Source: Enterobacter cloacae subsp. cloacae ATCC 13047 (GTDB lineage Bacteria > Pseudomonadota > Gammaproteobacteria > Enterobacterales > Enterobacteriaceae). Taken from it: 64,000 bases of DNA. The position numbers were made by a program, and so were the translations under genes. How positions within the stretch are numbered: the stretch's first letter is position 1; the number at the start of each line of letters is the position of its first letter. Location: positions 3,410,001-3,474,000 of the forward strand of contig NC_014121.1 of NCBI RefSeq assembly GCF_000025565.1, in the 5' to 3' direction. Below, in pieces: positions 49,540 to 58,269 of this stretch. Below the pieces are notes generated by a model that was given only the letters and a program-made list of their open reading frames with translations, was not told where the DNA came from and ran no database searches.

Positions 49540-51027
49540 CTATAGTGAGCGACAACGCTCCACTTGCATTGGGTCTGAATTTAGTCTTTTTCTCCTCCAT
49601 GCAGACCCTATTGCTGCGGAGCCATACTGCTGCATATAGCGATGAAATTCAGCCAGTGCCATAGGTGGCATGAAATAATACCCCTGCAAGAAATCAACCT
49701 TATGGGCGATAAGCCATTCGCGTTGACAGGCATACTCCACGCCCTCTGCAACAGTACGTAACCCCAGAATGCCAGCCAGATTAATGATCGATTCCAGCAT
49801 CGGCAGCGTCTGATCTTCTGCATGGATCCCTTTGATAAAGATCTTATCAATCTTAATCACGTCCAGCTCGAGTTCATTCAGACAACACAGATTGGCGTAT
49901 CCCGTTCCAAAATCATCCAGAGCAAAGAGGACACCCCGGTTACGTAACGAACGGATTAACTCTTTTATTGCAGGCGTGACTACCAGTGTCTGGTTTTCAG
50001 TAATCTCAATCATCAATTTTATTGGCAGTGATTCCGTTAATTCCAAAAAATTGAGGCATTCCCAATAAAAAACAGGGTTACTCAAATTTGAGGGGCTCAC
50101 GTTAAACGCCACAAAAAAAGACTGTCCCTGCCAGGTAATATCGTGATTTAAATGACTCGCGACCTTATTCATCAGATAACTTGTCAGATCGTTTATTTGA
50201 CCACTAATTTCCGCCAGCGGGATGAACTCACGTTGAGAAATGGCATAGTTGTGGCCTGAAGGCCACCGCGCCAGCACCTCAACGCCACACAGCTCTCCTT
50301 TAATTCCGACGATGGGTTGAAAATAAGGCACAATCTCATCATTTTTCAAAGCCAGAGTTAATCTATTAGCTTCGTTGCTATCAAATATACCCTCTGTCAT
50401 TGTTTGGCTTTTCTTGTTGTCATGTGCCCCCCATCGTGCTGCCAAAAAACCATTTCTGGAAAGATAAATTATAGTCTCATTAAAGTTATCAAAACTCAGG
50501 CGATGAGTTATTTTATCTCGATAACGATAGAGCGATTTTGGCGTTAAAGAATTTGCCTTGCAAAATTCTTCCAGCCCCATTTTAGTGAAAGAGGCGTAAA
50601 TCATCTCTTGTTCAAAATCACTTAAATGAAATCTATCAACGCAGCCCAATGTTGACGGAGCGCCCCCCTGCACATTTGACATCAATTTAGTTTTTAGAAC
50701 AGAAATAAGGCCTTTACAGCTTACTTTAGCGTTAACAGACTCACTATTTTCACAGCCTCGATTGATACATTTACTGTCACTCATCGTGAGAACAATACTG
50801 TTAACATAGATAAACTGGCTGCTATTTCTTTGCAGCCATTTTTGTATTATACAAAATGGCACTCTGTTATCAATGATTAACAAACAGCTGTTGTACTGTG
50901 GCATTAAAATGTCTGAATCAGAAACAAACGTTCCAGAATCAACGAGTACCAGATTAGGCAGAAATGACCTTATTCCTGAGAAAAGATAAATGTCGTAACT
51001 GAGCAGAAAGACCTTTTTCGTGTTCAT
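49540..51027 (-). CDS. EAL-domain c-di-GMP phosphodiesterase with unusual N-terminal regulator-like half
   Basis: 495-residue protein from ATG 51025-51027 (GGTGA upstream). Residues about 1-120 look like a degenerate receiver/sensor (MNTKKVFLLSYDIYLFSGIR); about 130-190 resemble a LuxR-type helix-turn-helix (HLSDFEQEMIYASFTKMGLE, then EFCKANSLTPKSLYRYRDKI). Residues about 225-475 are an EAL domain in which every key residue I checked is present: EVLARW for EAL, FNVSPSNL, MIEITEN, LDDFGTGYANL, VIKIDKIFIKG, VAEGVE and LQGYYF. Activity in breaking down c-di-GMP is therefore likely. Location after the pilus operon suggests control of adhesion. YahA of E. coli has a comparable LuxR-like plus EAL layout but is shorter. 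No gene name recognised. Confidence 0.85.
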   Translation of the reverse strand: MNTKKVFLLSYDIYLFSGIRSFLPNLVLVDSGTFVSDSDILMPQYNSCLLIIDNRVPFCIIQKWLQRNSSQFIYVNSIVLTMSDSKCINRGCENSESVNAKVSCKGLISVLKTKLMSNVQGGAPSTLGCVDRFHLSDFEQEMIYASFTKMGLEEFCKANSLTPKSLYRYRDKITHRLSFDNFNETIIYLSRNGFLAARWGAHDNKKSQTMTEGIFDSNEANRLTLALKNDEIVPYFQPIVGIKGELCGVEVLARWPSGHNYAISQREFIPLAEISGQINDLTSYLMNKVASHLNHDITWQGQSFFVAFNVSPSNLSNPVFYWECLNFLELTESLPIKLMIEITENQTLVVTPAIKELIRSLRNRGVLFALDDFGTGYANLCCLNELELDVIKIDKIFIKGIHAEDQTLPMLESIINLAGILGLRTVAEGVEYACQREWLIAHKVDFLQGYYFMPPMALAEFHRYMQQYGSAAIGSAWRRKRLNSDPMQVERCRSL

Positions 51028-51397
51028 AATTATCACCGTAAAAGTTTAATTGAAAATCGCTTCCTTCTATCGTACAGAGAGAAAGATTATATTTGCTTTG
51101 GTTTTCGCAAAACATCCAATGCCCGGTAGACAATATCCGCCTTAATAAAACAAGAACAAGAAATGGTTAATCTTAATGGTCCCTCCCTCCGTCAAGATCA
51201 TATTTTTTCCACAATGATAAGAATATTTCCGCAGCAGATACAGAAATTTTCCTTATCCTAATACAGTACAAATTAATGCACTTACATTCAGAGCAAGACA
51301 AAATAAAATAAGAATAAAAAGAAAAATTACAGAATTAATATCTGTGAAACTCACAAGATGAAGAGAATCACGCCAAAGAGAAGTTCTCATTGTCACG
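51028..51397. other. Intergenic region between the FidL-like and EAL genes
   Basis: 370 AT-rich bases with no credible gene. Contains a weak terminator-like hairpin on the minus strand (51309-51346) and presumably the promoter of the EAL gene. Long runs of A and T resemble H-NS-bound DNA. Confidence 0.5.
51309..51346 (-). terminator. Weak terminator candidate after the FidL-like gene
   Basis: On the minus strand ACAGA (51346-51342) and TCTGT (51334-51330) form a 5-bp stem, followed by AATTTTTCTTTTTATTC. The stem is short and mostly AT-paired outside; 50 bases downstream of the FidL-like stop. Confidence 0.35.
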
Positions 51398-51871
51398 TTA
51401 CTTTGCTCGACAGACCATCAGCGTGCGCCGTAGATCCCTGACCCCATAAACGTTATCGGTGATATGTATGATCTTGTAATAAAAGAGTTGTTGCTTAGAC
51501 ATGAGCAGGTTGGTTATTTCATCAGGCAAGTCATCGTTATCATTTTTTACCACCGCAATGCGTTGCGTACGCAAATAACCATCACTGTCTTCTCTAAGGA
51601 AGCTCAAGGTAGTGGAGCGATTAATAGCATAATGTTTACCGTTAACATCCAGCACCCCAACTTGTGAGAAAGCACCTTCCTCTGCAGAGGAAATCCTCAA
51701 AACTAACAAAACCTCACCTTCAATGCTCACCCCCTCTTTTTGAGTATGGAGAAAAACATGGCTTTTAGCCGTACACACAAAAGCCGATGGAATACGAGGG
51801 CAATTAAGCAAAAAAAGAAATATCACCATGACCGCAGCGAACATACTAATAAAGATAATTTTCGCATTCAT
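51398..51871 (-). CDS. FidL-like inner-membrane protein
   Basis: 157-residue protein with one N-terminal membrane segment (about 4-25: IIFISMFAAVMVIFLFLLN) and a periplasmic remainder. The pattern (CTAKSHVFLH, VLLVLRIS, GVLDVNGKHYAINRSTTLSFL, a Cys near the C-terminus) resembles FidL-like proteins, which in Salmonella sit next to the membrane-bound regulator MarT. Here it overlaps the ToxR/MarT-like gene by 26 bases, the same pairing, so it is probably a periplasmic partner that modulates that regulator. Function of the family is not well established; the call rests on pattern and context. Confidence 0.65.
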   Translation of the reverse strand: MNAKIIFISMFAAVMVIFLFLLNCPRIPSAFVCTAKSHVFLHTQKEGVSIEGEVLLVLRISSAEEGAFSQVGVLDVNGKHYAINRSTTLSFLREDSDGYLRTQRIAVVKNDNDDLPDEITNLLMSKQQLFYYKIIHITDNVYGVRDLRRTLMVCRAK

Positions 51872-52583
51872 GCACCGTTCCTTTTTGCTCCATTTTACAC
51901 ACGCTAAAGAAATACTCTTTCAGTTTATTACCTGCCGATAAGTTATTGTCATCATAAAATATGATGATTTTATCTCTTCCTTCACAAATGGAACTGTGTT
52001 TTTGCCAATTTGGTGAATTCAAAAATCGGGATAACTTCACTGATGAATTATCATCTGTGGTGTAAAAATCACACGAGCCGGATTTCAATATATGTACAAC
52101 CCCATCGTTATTGCGAAACATTAATATGAGAAAAAAAACCATAACTGCACAGACAATAAAAGTGAAAACACACCATAGGATAAGCTGCGGCCACCGTCTA
52201 TACTGAAATGCCTTATCAACAATATCTAACTGGGTGGTCGTTATTCTTTTACTCTTGATATCATCATTCACGCTGCTGACCCGGGCCTGAAAAAGAAACC
52301 CTTCGCGCGGGATCGTGACGATTATATTGTTCAAGCCTAACGATGAAAAAGCTTTGCGCAATATGCTCACGCTTTTATTAAGGCTATGCCCTGAGGGTAT
52401 CATGCCATGTTTTCCCCAGACCTCTTCGATGATCAGTTCCCGGTTTACTTGCTTATAGTTATTATCAATAAAAATTTCCAGTAACCTTGAGGTTGGTGCA
52501 GAGAGGATAATCCTTTCACCTTGCACACTTAATACCCTCTGCTCTGAATCGTATAAAACCTGACCGTTAATTATTTTTTTCAT
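51846..52583 (-). CDS. ToxR/CadC/MarT-like membrane-anchored winged-helix transcriptional regulator
   Basis: 245 residues. Cytosolic N-terminal OmpR-type winged helix (about 1-100: RIILSAPTSRLLEIFIDNNY, ELIIEEVWGKHGMIPSGHSL, NKSVSILRKAF, and IVTIPREGFLF), one membrane segment (about 133-155: LILWCVFTFIVCAVMVFFLI), and a periplasmic domain of about 90 residues with four cysteines (in GSCDF, SSICEG, FFSVCK and VHECEN) that could form disulfides and sense the envelope. This one-component design binds DNA directly while embedded in the membrane. The gene lies 99 bases after ecpE, same strand, and overlaps the FidL-like gene. A role in controlling the pilus operon is inferred from position. Confidence 0.82.
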   Translation of the reverse strand: MKKIINGQVLYDSEQRVLSVQGERIILSAPTSRLLEIFIDNNYKQVNRELIIEEVWGKHGMIPSGHSLNKSVSILRKAFSSLGLNNIIVTIPREGFLFQARVSSVNDDIKSKRITTTQLDIVDKAFQYRRWPQLILWCVFTFIVCAVMVFFLILMFRNNDGVVHILKSGSCDFYTTDDNSSVKLSRFLNSPNWQKHSSICEGRDKIIIFYDDNNLSAGNKLKEYFFSVCKMEQKGTVHECENYLY

Positions 52584-52682
52584 CCAGATAAACTCTTATT
52601 TTTATCTTTGACGAGATTCACATACGATACAGAATATATTCACACCAGATAGTTAGCAATACAAGAATAGTTTGTTCCAATT

Positions 52683-53378
52683 TTATGAGGCATGTGTAAA
52701 ACATCCACTACCAACAGGGATATACTTTTGCAAAGCCACTATAAATTTTTTATTTTGTGCTTTCAGTTCGGGGCTTCGGTACGTTTCTCCCGGTAGAATA
52801 TAGCGAATGGTCGCTTCATCATCGGTCGAATTGCACCCCTTTTGAACAATGATTTTAAAAAAGGTATTTCCTGTATTTTCAAGAACCCCTTTCTGCTCAT
52901 CCAGCATATAATGCAAATTCATTTTTCGTGGCCGAACAACCAGAATGGTTTCCAGTGCGATAGCTGGTATCGCTTCGCTCTTTTTACCCCTGTTGCGCTC
53001 CGGGAAAAGGGTGATGGGCATTTCAGTAAACTGCACACGGTAGTAGCGCTCCTTGTCATCCTGCGGACCACGATAGAAAATTTTGAAAAACTCTCCTGCA
53101 TCCGGTGCAAGCGAGAAATTAAGCGGTGCAAACAGTAATTCGCCCTCTTCGATAGCCTGGCGACGCTCCCCGCCAGGCCCGGGCTTATCAATTTTCACCG
53201 CCGAAATGCTGTAAATATTCTGCTTGTGGCTGTCATTAAAAACACGTTTGCTGATAAAGGATTTATCCGCCGCCATGTCAAAAATGGTTGAATCAAGATA
53301 CAAGGCGCGTGCGGGCAGGCTAAATAACGCCAGGAGAGCCAAACCAGTAACGATCATAGCCACACGCCATCCGGTCAT
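52683..53378 (-). CDS. ecpE: Ecp-like pilus chaperone EcpE
   Basis: 231-residue periplasmic pilus chaperone, second of two in the operon. Signal peptide about 1-25 (VTGLALLALFSLPARA, predicted cut before LYLDST). Immunoglobulin-like domain 1 with FNDSHKQNIYSISAVKIDKP near 47, FFKIFYRGPQDDKERYYRVQ near 95 (basic patch of the alpha-type chaperones), then domain 2 ending in GSGCFTHAS. It shares this layout with EcpB at 57543-58217. ATG overlaps the ecpD stop (ATGA). E. coli EcpE is of similar length (236). Confidence 0.82.
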   Translation of the reverse strand: MTGWRVAMIVTGLALLALFSLPARALYLDSTIFDMAADKSFISKRVFNDSHKQNIYSISAVKIDKPGPGGERRQAIEEGELLFAPLNFSLAPDAGEFFKIFYRGPQDDKERYYRVQFTEMPITLFPERNRGKKSEAIPAIALETILVVRPRKMNLHYMLDEQKGVLENTGNTFFKIIVQKGCNSTDDEATIRYILPGETYRSPELKAQNKKFIVALQKYIPVGSGCFTHAS

Positions 53379-54991
53379 TTTGTCACCCCTACCCAGTTCG
53401 CCATGACTTTTATCTCCCCACTGGCGCTGACCACGCCTTCCCAGTCAGAACCTGATACCGTTAAAGCAGAGCGAGAATCGTCCATCGGAAAGAGCAGTGA
53501 TAAACGGGTATTGAAGTAACTCCCGTCATCAGTGTTGTTGGCGTCCCAGGGCGTTTGTTGCCACAGAGCATCATTCAGGCTTATGGCCGCTTCACCACAG
53601 CTATTTCTTGCCTGAGTCACACTACCTGACTGGTTGTTATACTCAAGATAGGCCGGTATCGGTACACTTACTCCATCTTGTGCGGACGTAAACAGGCAGT
53701 ACGGCGTGTCATTTAACGTTGTGCTATCGCCAATAACTTGCGCGGTAATGCTGTCAGCCTGGCGAGGGCCTGAAACAGTAACGGTATAATCCATTCTTAT
53801 TGGCGTATCCTCGCCAATAGTGCCGCTACCGCTAGCAGACGTTGTATTATTAGATGAAATAATACTTATCCCATACTCCTTAGGTACGATATTAAGCTGT
53901 AACGAAGGCGTGAACTGGTAATAACCTGACTCAGGTGTTAGAGCATTAGTAAACGCAAAGGTAAACGGCTGGCTATTCGTAATACTGACGCCCGCATTGA
54001 CCAGATTTTTGAGAAATGTCTGCGACAAAAAGAGGTACACATATTCACCGCTGGTGGTGAACACGTTGTAATACGCCGTCGATGCACTGAAGTTATACCA
54101 TGTGGAGCCATTACCGGAATACCGCACGGTGGCCGCTGCAGGGGTAAATCCAAGCGCTGTTGAATCCGCATACGCCCTGAACGTCAATGATGCCGTCAGG
54201 TTAGCTGTCTGCTGAAGATTATAGCTGACCATTTTGCAGATAACACCGCTCACGTTACTGACGACGCCCAACTCACAGGCACCTGAATCATTGGTAATAC
54301 TCGGCGTGCCGTCGCTGGCAATCCACAGCTCCTGGAAGGCGCTGGTCGATTCCAGTGCCAGATGGCCGCGTTTGGTTAACGTGTAGTTTACGTAGTTCCA
54401 GCGTCCTGAGGACTGATCTTTGCAACGCTCGCCTGCCGCGTAATCATAATTGACCGAGGTATAACAGCGATTGAAAACATATGTTTCGCTACTTCCGGTG
54501 GCCATATTGCGGAAATATTCGTAGGCAGAGTCACTCAGGGAGGCAAACCCATATGCCCCGCCGACCACACCGGCGACAGACCCGACCTGAGCATGGTAGA
54601 AACCGTTGCTGTCCGTTCCCTGACCCGTAATATACCCTGTCGTTGGGCACTGCGTTCCACTGTAGCAACGAATACCGCTAAACGGTCCATCGATTGGGGA
54701 ATTATCAATCCACATATCCTGATAGTTATTCGCCGGTGCCGTCCAACCTACGTAGCCTAAATAGCCTAGACTTACCTGGGAAGTTCCATATTTCACCCAG
54801 GTATTCGACCCGCTGAAACGTGGATCAAGCGAGGAAGGAGTAATAAAGTACTCACCATCAATGGCATTTTCGATAAACATAAAATTATTACTGACAGATC
54901 CGGAGGATGTCGCCGTCAACGCTTTCGCTGTAAAGGGTGTTAAGGCACCGACAATGAGTAAAGGAATAATAATATTTGCACTTTTTTTCAT
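53375..54991 (-). CDS. ecpD: Ecp-like pilus tip adhesin EcpD
   Basis: 538 residues from ATG 54989-54991 (MKKSANIIIPLLIVGALTPF), preceded by GAGGT and four bases after the ecpC stop; the longer open frame runs inside ecpC and is rejected. Signal peptide about 1-24 (cut after AKA). The rest is secreted and beta-rich, with features of E. coli EcpD: FMFIENAIDGEYFITPSSLD near 37, DMWIDNSPIDGPFSGIRC near 90, YTSVNYDYAAGERCKDQSSG near 185, CKMVSYNLQQTANL, TPESGYYQF near 390 and GVVSASGEIKVMANW at the end. The terminal block probably supplies the donor-strand partner. Predicted polymerised tip adhesin; receptor unknown. Confidence 0.8.
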   Translation of the reverse strand: MKKSANIIIPLLIVGALTPFTAKALTATSSGSVSNNFMFIENAIDGEYFITPSSLDPRFSGSNTWVKYGTSQVSLGYLGYVGWTAPANNYQDMWIDNSPIDGPFSGIRCYSGTQCPTTGYITGQGTDSNGFYHAQVGSVAGVVGGAYGFASLSDSAYEYFRNMATGSSETYVFNRCYTSVNYDYAAGERCKDQSSGRWNYVNYTLTKRGHLALESTSAFQELWIASDGTPSITNDSGACELGVVSNVSGVICKMVSYNLQQTANLTASLTFRAYADSTALGFTPAAATVRYSGNGSTWYNFSASTAYYNVFTTSGEYVYLFLSQTFLKNLVNAGVSITNSQPFTFAFTNALTPESGYYQFTPSLQLNIVPKEYGISIISSNNTTSASGSGTIGEDTPIRMDYTVTVSGPRQADSITAQVIGDSTTLNDTPYCLFTSAQDGVSVPIPAYLEYNNQSGSVTQARNSCGEAAISLNDALWQQTPWDANNTDDGSYFNTRLSLLFPMDDSRSALTVSGSDWEGVVSASGEIKVMANWVGVTK

Positions 54992-54995
54992 AGAA

Positions 54996-57488
54996 TTACC
55001 TCTGCGCCATTGTCGATTGCAGTGCACATTTAACATCACCCACCCACGCAGCCCCCCTGGCTTTATCCAGATCCAAATCGGCTTCACAGATACTTCCATT
55101 AGCTGATACCAGGGTAATGATGGGATACTTTTTATCGATATCGATCGCAAACTCACCTTTCCCGTCAGTCCGAGTTTTGCCTATGTGATTATGGATATCT
55201 GTGTTCGCCGCCAGTTGCCCATCGGGATAGCGGACGCGACCAAATACGGTCACCATACTTTTCACTTCCGGTGCAACAACGCTCACATTCCCTGGATACA
55301 AGTTCATCGCGTGTTTGCGTCCGGAAACAATATCGAAGCTGTCTTCGGAGTTCCGGTCGTTCATAATTTCCAGTTTGTATTGCGCATACGGAGGGAGCGC
55401 AATAAAGGTCGATTTACCGCTCAACAGGTAATTGCGGTTATTGACTTTTGCTGCCAGTTTTCCATCGCCTGCCAGACCCGTTTTAACAATGATCCCCGAG
55501 CGTTGTCGCTCATTACTCAGACCAACATCACCGCCAGCCCAGGCTATTGCCCCGAGAGAAGAGAAGTTCATGTTAGTCGAGTTATCTGCTGAACGAGTGA
55601 CAGAGACCGTCCCGGCGTTATATTGGGTGCTGTAACTGACATTGCCATTGACGGAATAATCGTTGCCGTAATTCTGCTCTCCGCTCAGGCGCGTCGAGGC
55701 AGAAACGCCTGCTGAGGTGATTGGGCCATCTTTAAACTGTTTACGAGCGCTGATATTGCCCTGCGTCGCACCGTAACGATCGCGCGATGCGCCCACACTT
55801 AACCAGGAGGCCAGTGGTAACGAGAAGTCCAGGCTGACATAACGCTCCTGACGACCGTCATCATTCGTGTTGTTATAGAAGTAGCGCTGTACACCCGCCC
55901 GCAGACCGACAGTGGCATACCGTCCGGCATAAAGTGTTGTGCTGTAATCTATATTGCGATACTTATTGCCTGAATAGCGGTTTTCCGTCTGGCTTAGCGT
56001 TAGCGATCCTCCGTGTGGAATAACGCTTCCCAGGTTGATCGTGCCGCCAATGGAGTAGTTATCACGTTCTTGCACCGGCAAACGGTCACCAATTTTGCTG
56101 TCTTCCCGAGAGGCCCACACTGAGCCAAATCCACCGGGTGCGCTGACATTCACATTGCTGACATTTCGCCAGGTTCCATCATTTGCCAGCATCGTTTGCG
56201 CACCCACACTCACGTATTCGTTCACATTTAACGTGATATCAGTTTCGTTAACCGCATTGGAATCAAAACCGTAAAGCGTTGACTTCATATTCAGGCCGGA
56301 AAGCACCGCCAGCGTCAGAGAAGCCGCGCCCCCTCCAATCCAGCTCTGTTCACTGCCTAAGTCACGGTAATGATTGCGCTTATAACTGACGCGATCGTAA
56401 TCAAGCGAACCGCCAAAGACCTGCCATGAGATCTCATGCAGCCCCGCCGCCTGCTGGCGTGAGAAGATTTTATTTACGCGACTCATGCGGGTATTGACCG
56501 TGCGCCCATTGACGACAATATCCACCGTAACGTCGTACACCCCGTAAGGGAAACGGCTGGTGTCAATTTCGTAGCTGCCCATGTTAAAGTTCTGAACGCT
56601 CAGCAGGCGTCCGTCACGAAATACATGCACCTCCCCAGCTGCCGGTAAAAAGACCGTAATCGGGGTCAGCGAAAGGGAGGTATTTTCGACAACGGTGCTG
56701 CCTTTATTTCCGTAGCTTGCACCGTAGATTTTTCCGCCGTTTAAGGCGTTAAGACTGGCAATAGACTGGACATTCCACGTATCAAGCATTCCTAATGCCA
56801 GGCGATAACCTTCGTAATCGCGCTCGTACATCGCCCGATAAACGTTGCTGGAACCATTACTTTCACCAATACCATATACCGAACCATTAATATTAAAATG
56901 GTGCTCACGAAGTGACGTTGTATTATCCAGCGTTAAATAGCTGCGGGAACTGTTGCCGTTTTGATAATCATTGTAATAGGTACCAAAACTGTAATTGAGC
57001 ACGTTAGTTAACCGGTCAACGCTTGACGGACCTAACAAGGAGCTGCGCGCCACAACAGCCTCGGTCAACGCGTCCCTGCTGACGATCATCTCCAGGTGGA
57101 ACGATGAAATGTTCAGTTGAAGACGTGCTTCAGGCGTAAGGGCAATAGCGGTGTTGTCCTTAAATTTCACATTGCCTATTTTTTCTACCATCTCGCGCGT
57201 TTTATCCGCCAGCACAGCATTGTTTGGCAAGTCAGAAACCATTATCGATTTGACTGTAATATTCCCGTCAACCAATGAGATCACCGCATCAGCAATTTTT
57301 TGCTGGCTTTTTTCGTCCGTCTCTTGATACCGAATAAACACCGGAACTGTCATCCCTTGCTCCAGAGAGCGCGCAAAAGTACCAGGAATGACATAATGAC
57401 CAATTTTAACGGGGGCAGAATGAACTGCCCCTGGTGTTAACGCTAAAGAGAGAAATACACTCCCTCCAATAAAATATTTAAATGACAT
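54996..57488 (-). CDS. ecpC: Ecp-like outer-membrane usher EcpC
   Basis: 830-residue usher that exports and assembles the pilus subunits. Start taken at the second ATG (57486-57488), six bases after AAGGA; the ATG at 57494 would leave only one base of spacing. Signal peptide about 1-24 (ending VHSA), an N-terminal domain that meets chaperones, a beta-barrel with many alternating strands (about 140-690: RSYLTLDNTTSLREHHFNIN, and so on), a plug-like insert, and C-terminal periplasmic domains (VTVFGRVRYPDGQLAANTDI near 745). E. coli EcpC is 841 residues. This belongs to the alternate (alpha) usher type, not the FimD type. Confidence 0.85.
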   Translation of the reverse strand: MSFKYFIGGSVFLSLALTPGAVHSAPVKIGHYVIPGTFARSLEQGMTVPVFIRYQETDEKSQQKIADAVISLVDGNITVKSIMVSDLPNNAVLADKTREMVEKIGNVKFKDNTAIALTPEARLQLNISSFHLEMIVSRDALTEAVVARSSLLGPSSVDRLTNVLNYSFGTYYNDYQNGNSSRSYLTLDNTTSLREHHFNINGSVYGIGESNGSSNVYRAMYERDYEGYRLALGMLDTWNVQSIASLNALNGGKIYGASYGNKGSTVVENTSLSLTPITVFLPAAGEVHVFRDGRLLSVQNFNMGSYEIDTSRFPYGVYDVTVDIVVNGRTVNTRMSRVNKIFSRQQAAGLHEISWQVFGGSLDYDRVSYKRNHYRDLGSEQSWIGGGAASLTLAVLSGLNMKSTLYGFDSNAVNETDITLNVNEYVSVGAQTMLANDGTWRNVSNVNVSAPGGFGSVWASREDSKIGDRLPVQERDNYSIGGTINLGSVIPHGGSLTLSQTENRYSGNKYRNIDYSTTLYAGRYATVGLRAGVQRYFYNNTNDDGRQERYVSLDFSLPLASWLSVGASRDRYGATQGNISARKQFKDGPITSAGVSASTRLSGEQNYGNDYSVNGNVSYSTQYNAGTVSVTRSADNSTNMNFSSLGAIAWAGGDVGLSNERQRSGIIVKTGLAGDGKLAAKVNNRNYLLSGKSTFIALPPYAQYKLEIMNDRNSEDSFDIVSGRKHAMNLYPGNVSVVAPEVKSMVTVFGRVRYPDGQLAANTDIHNHIGKTRTDGKGEFAIDIDKKYPIITLVSANGSICEADLDLDKARGAAWVGDVKCALQSTMAQR

Positions 57489-57542
57489 ATGCATCCTTAC
57501 ACTTCAGCATTTTATTATTGGCACCGGTAATGGCGTCGTGCA

Positions 57543-58217
57543 TTACTTCACTGTAATAAATTGCTTGCCATGCCAAATGCCAATACGAGTGCGGCTGTTT
57601 GATACATCGCTTTTTTGAAGCCTTATTTTGGTTCCAGGCATAACGTAATAGCGTTCCCGGCATCCCCGCCCCTGGTCCTGAGCGGGATCCTTACACACGC
57701 CATAGGCAATCACGCGGAAAGAGACATTACCTGTGTTGATGATCAAATCGTCCTGACGACTGTAGTTGAAGCGCTCATTACGCGGAGCTACAACTAAAAT
57801 AGTCCCAATTTCCGCTGAAGCCGTTGCCGTCGCGGCTTTGCCCGCTTTCGTTGCTGCGCTTTCGCTCACAGGTTCATCGATCCATTGCAGGCGATAATAG
57901 CGTTCTTTATCATCCTCTGGCCCTTTATAGAAAAAGCGGAAAACATCTTTCGCGTCGCCTGGAAGAATAAGGCTGGCGGGTGTAGACAGTAATTCGCCTG
58001 GATTAATGCTTATTTCGGTGCCATCAGGCAACGGTGATGAGAGTCGTTTCACCGTAACGCTGACATAGCGTGCGGAATTCGTCGTGTTGATAATTTCTTT
58101 CGATAATGAACTCTGCTCGGAAGTCATTATCGACGTGATATCACCCACATTAATTGCCCAACTGGAAAAAGACGTAGCGATCCCCGCCAATATGGCAAAG
58201 GGTAAATATTTATTCAT
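57543..58217 (-). CDS. ecpB: Ecp-like pilus chaperone EcpB
   Basis: 224-residue periplasmic chaperone. Signal peptide about 1-21 (YLPFAILAGIATSFSSWA). Domain 1 has NTTNSARYVSVTVKRLSSPL near 45 and VFRFFYKGPEDDKERYYRLQ near 90, nearly the same block as in EcpE; domain 2 has FRVIAYGVCKDPAQDQGRGC near 166 with a likely disulfide. It differs from EcpE by an Ala-rich insert (AATKAGKAATATAS) near 120-135. Located directly after the major pilin gene and a strong hairpin. Length close to E. coli EcpB (222). Confidence 0.85.
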   Translation of the reverse strand: MNKYLPFAILAGIATSFSSWAINVGDITSIMTSEQSSLSKEIINTTNSARYVSVTVKRLSSPLPDGTEISINPGELLSTPASLILPGDAKDVFRFFYKGPEDDKERYYRLQWIDEPVSESAATKAGKAATATASAEIGTILVVAPRNERFNYSRQDDLIINTGNVSFRVIAYGVCKDPAQDQGRGCRERYYVMPGTKIRLQKSDVSNSRTRIGIWHGKQFITVK

Positions 58218-58232
58218 CAGTACATTCCTAAG

Positions 58233-58260
58233 AAATTCGGGAGAAAAATCTCCCGAATTT
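58233..58260 (-). other. Strong hairpin between ecpA and ecpB
   Basis: AAATTCGGGAGA (58233-58244) and TCTCCCGAATTT (58249-58260) pair over 12 bp around a 4-base loop. It starts ten bases after the ecpA stop. No clean U-run follows on the minus strand. It fits a partial terminator or 3' stabiliser that makes the major pilin far more abundant than the assembly proteins, as known for other fimbrial operons. Confidence 0.75.
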
Positions 58261-58269
58261 TTTCATTCA

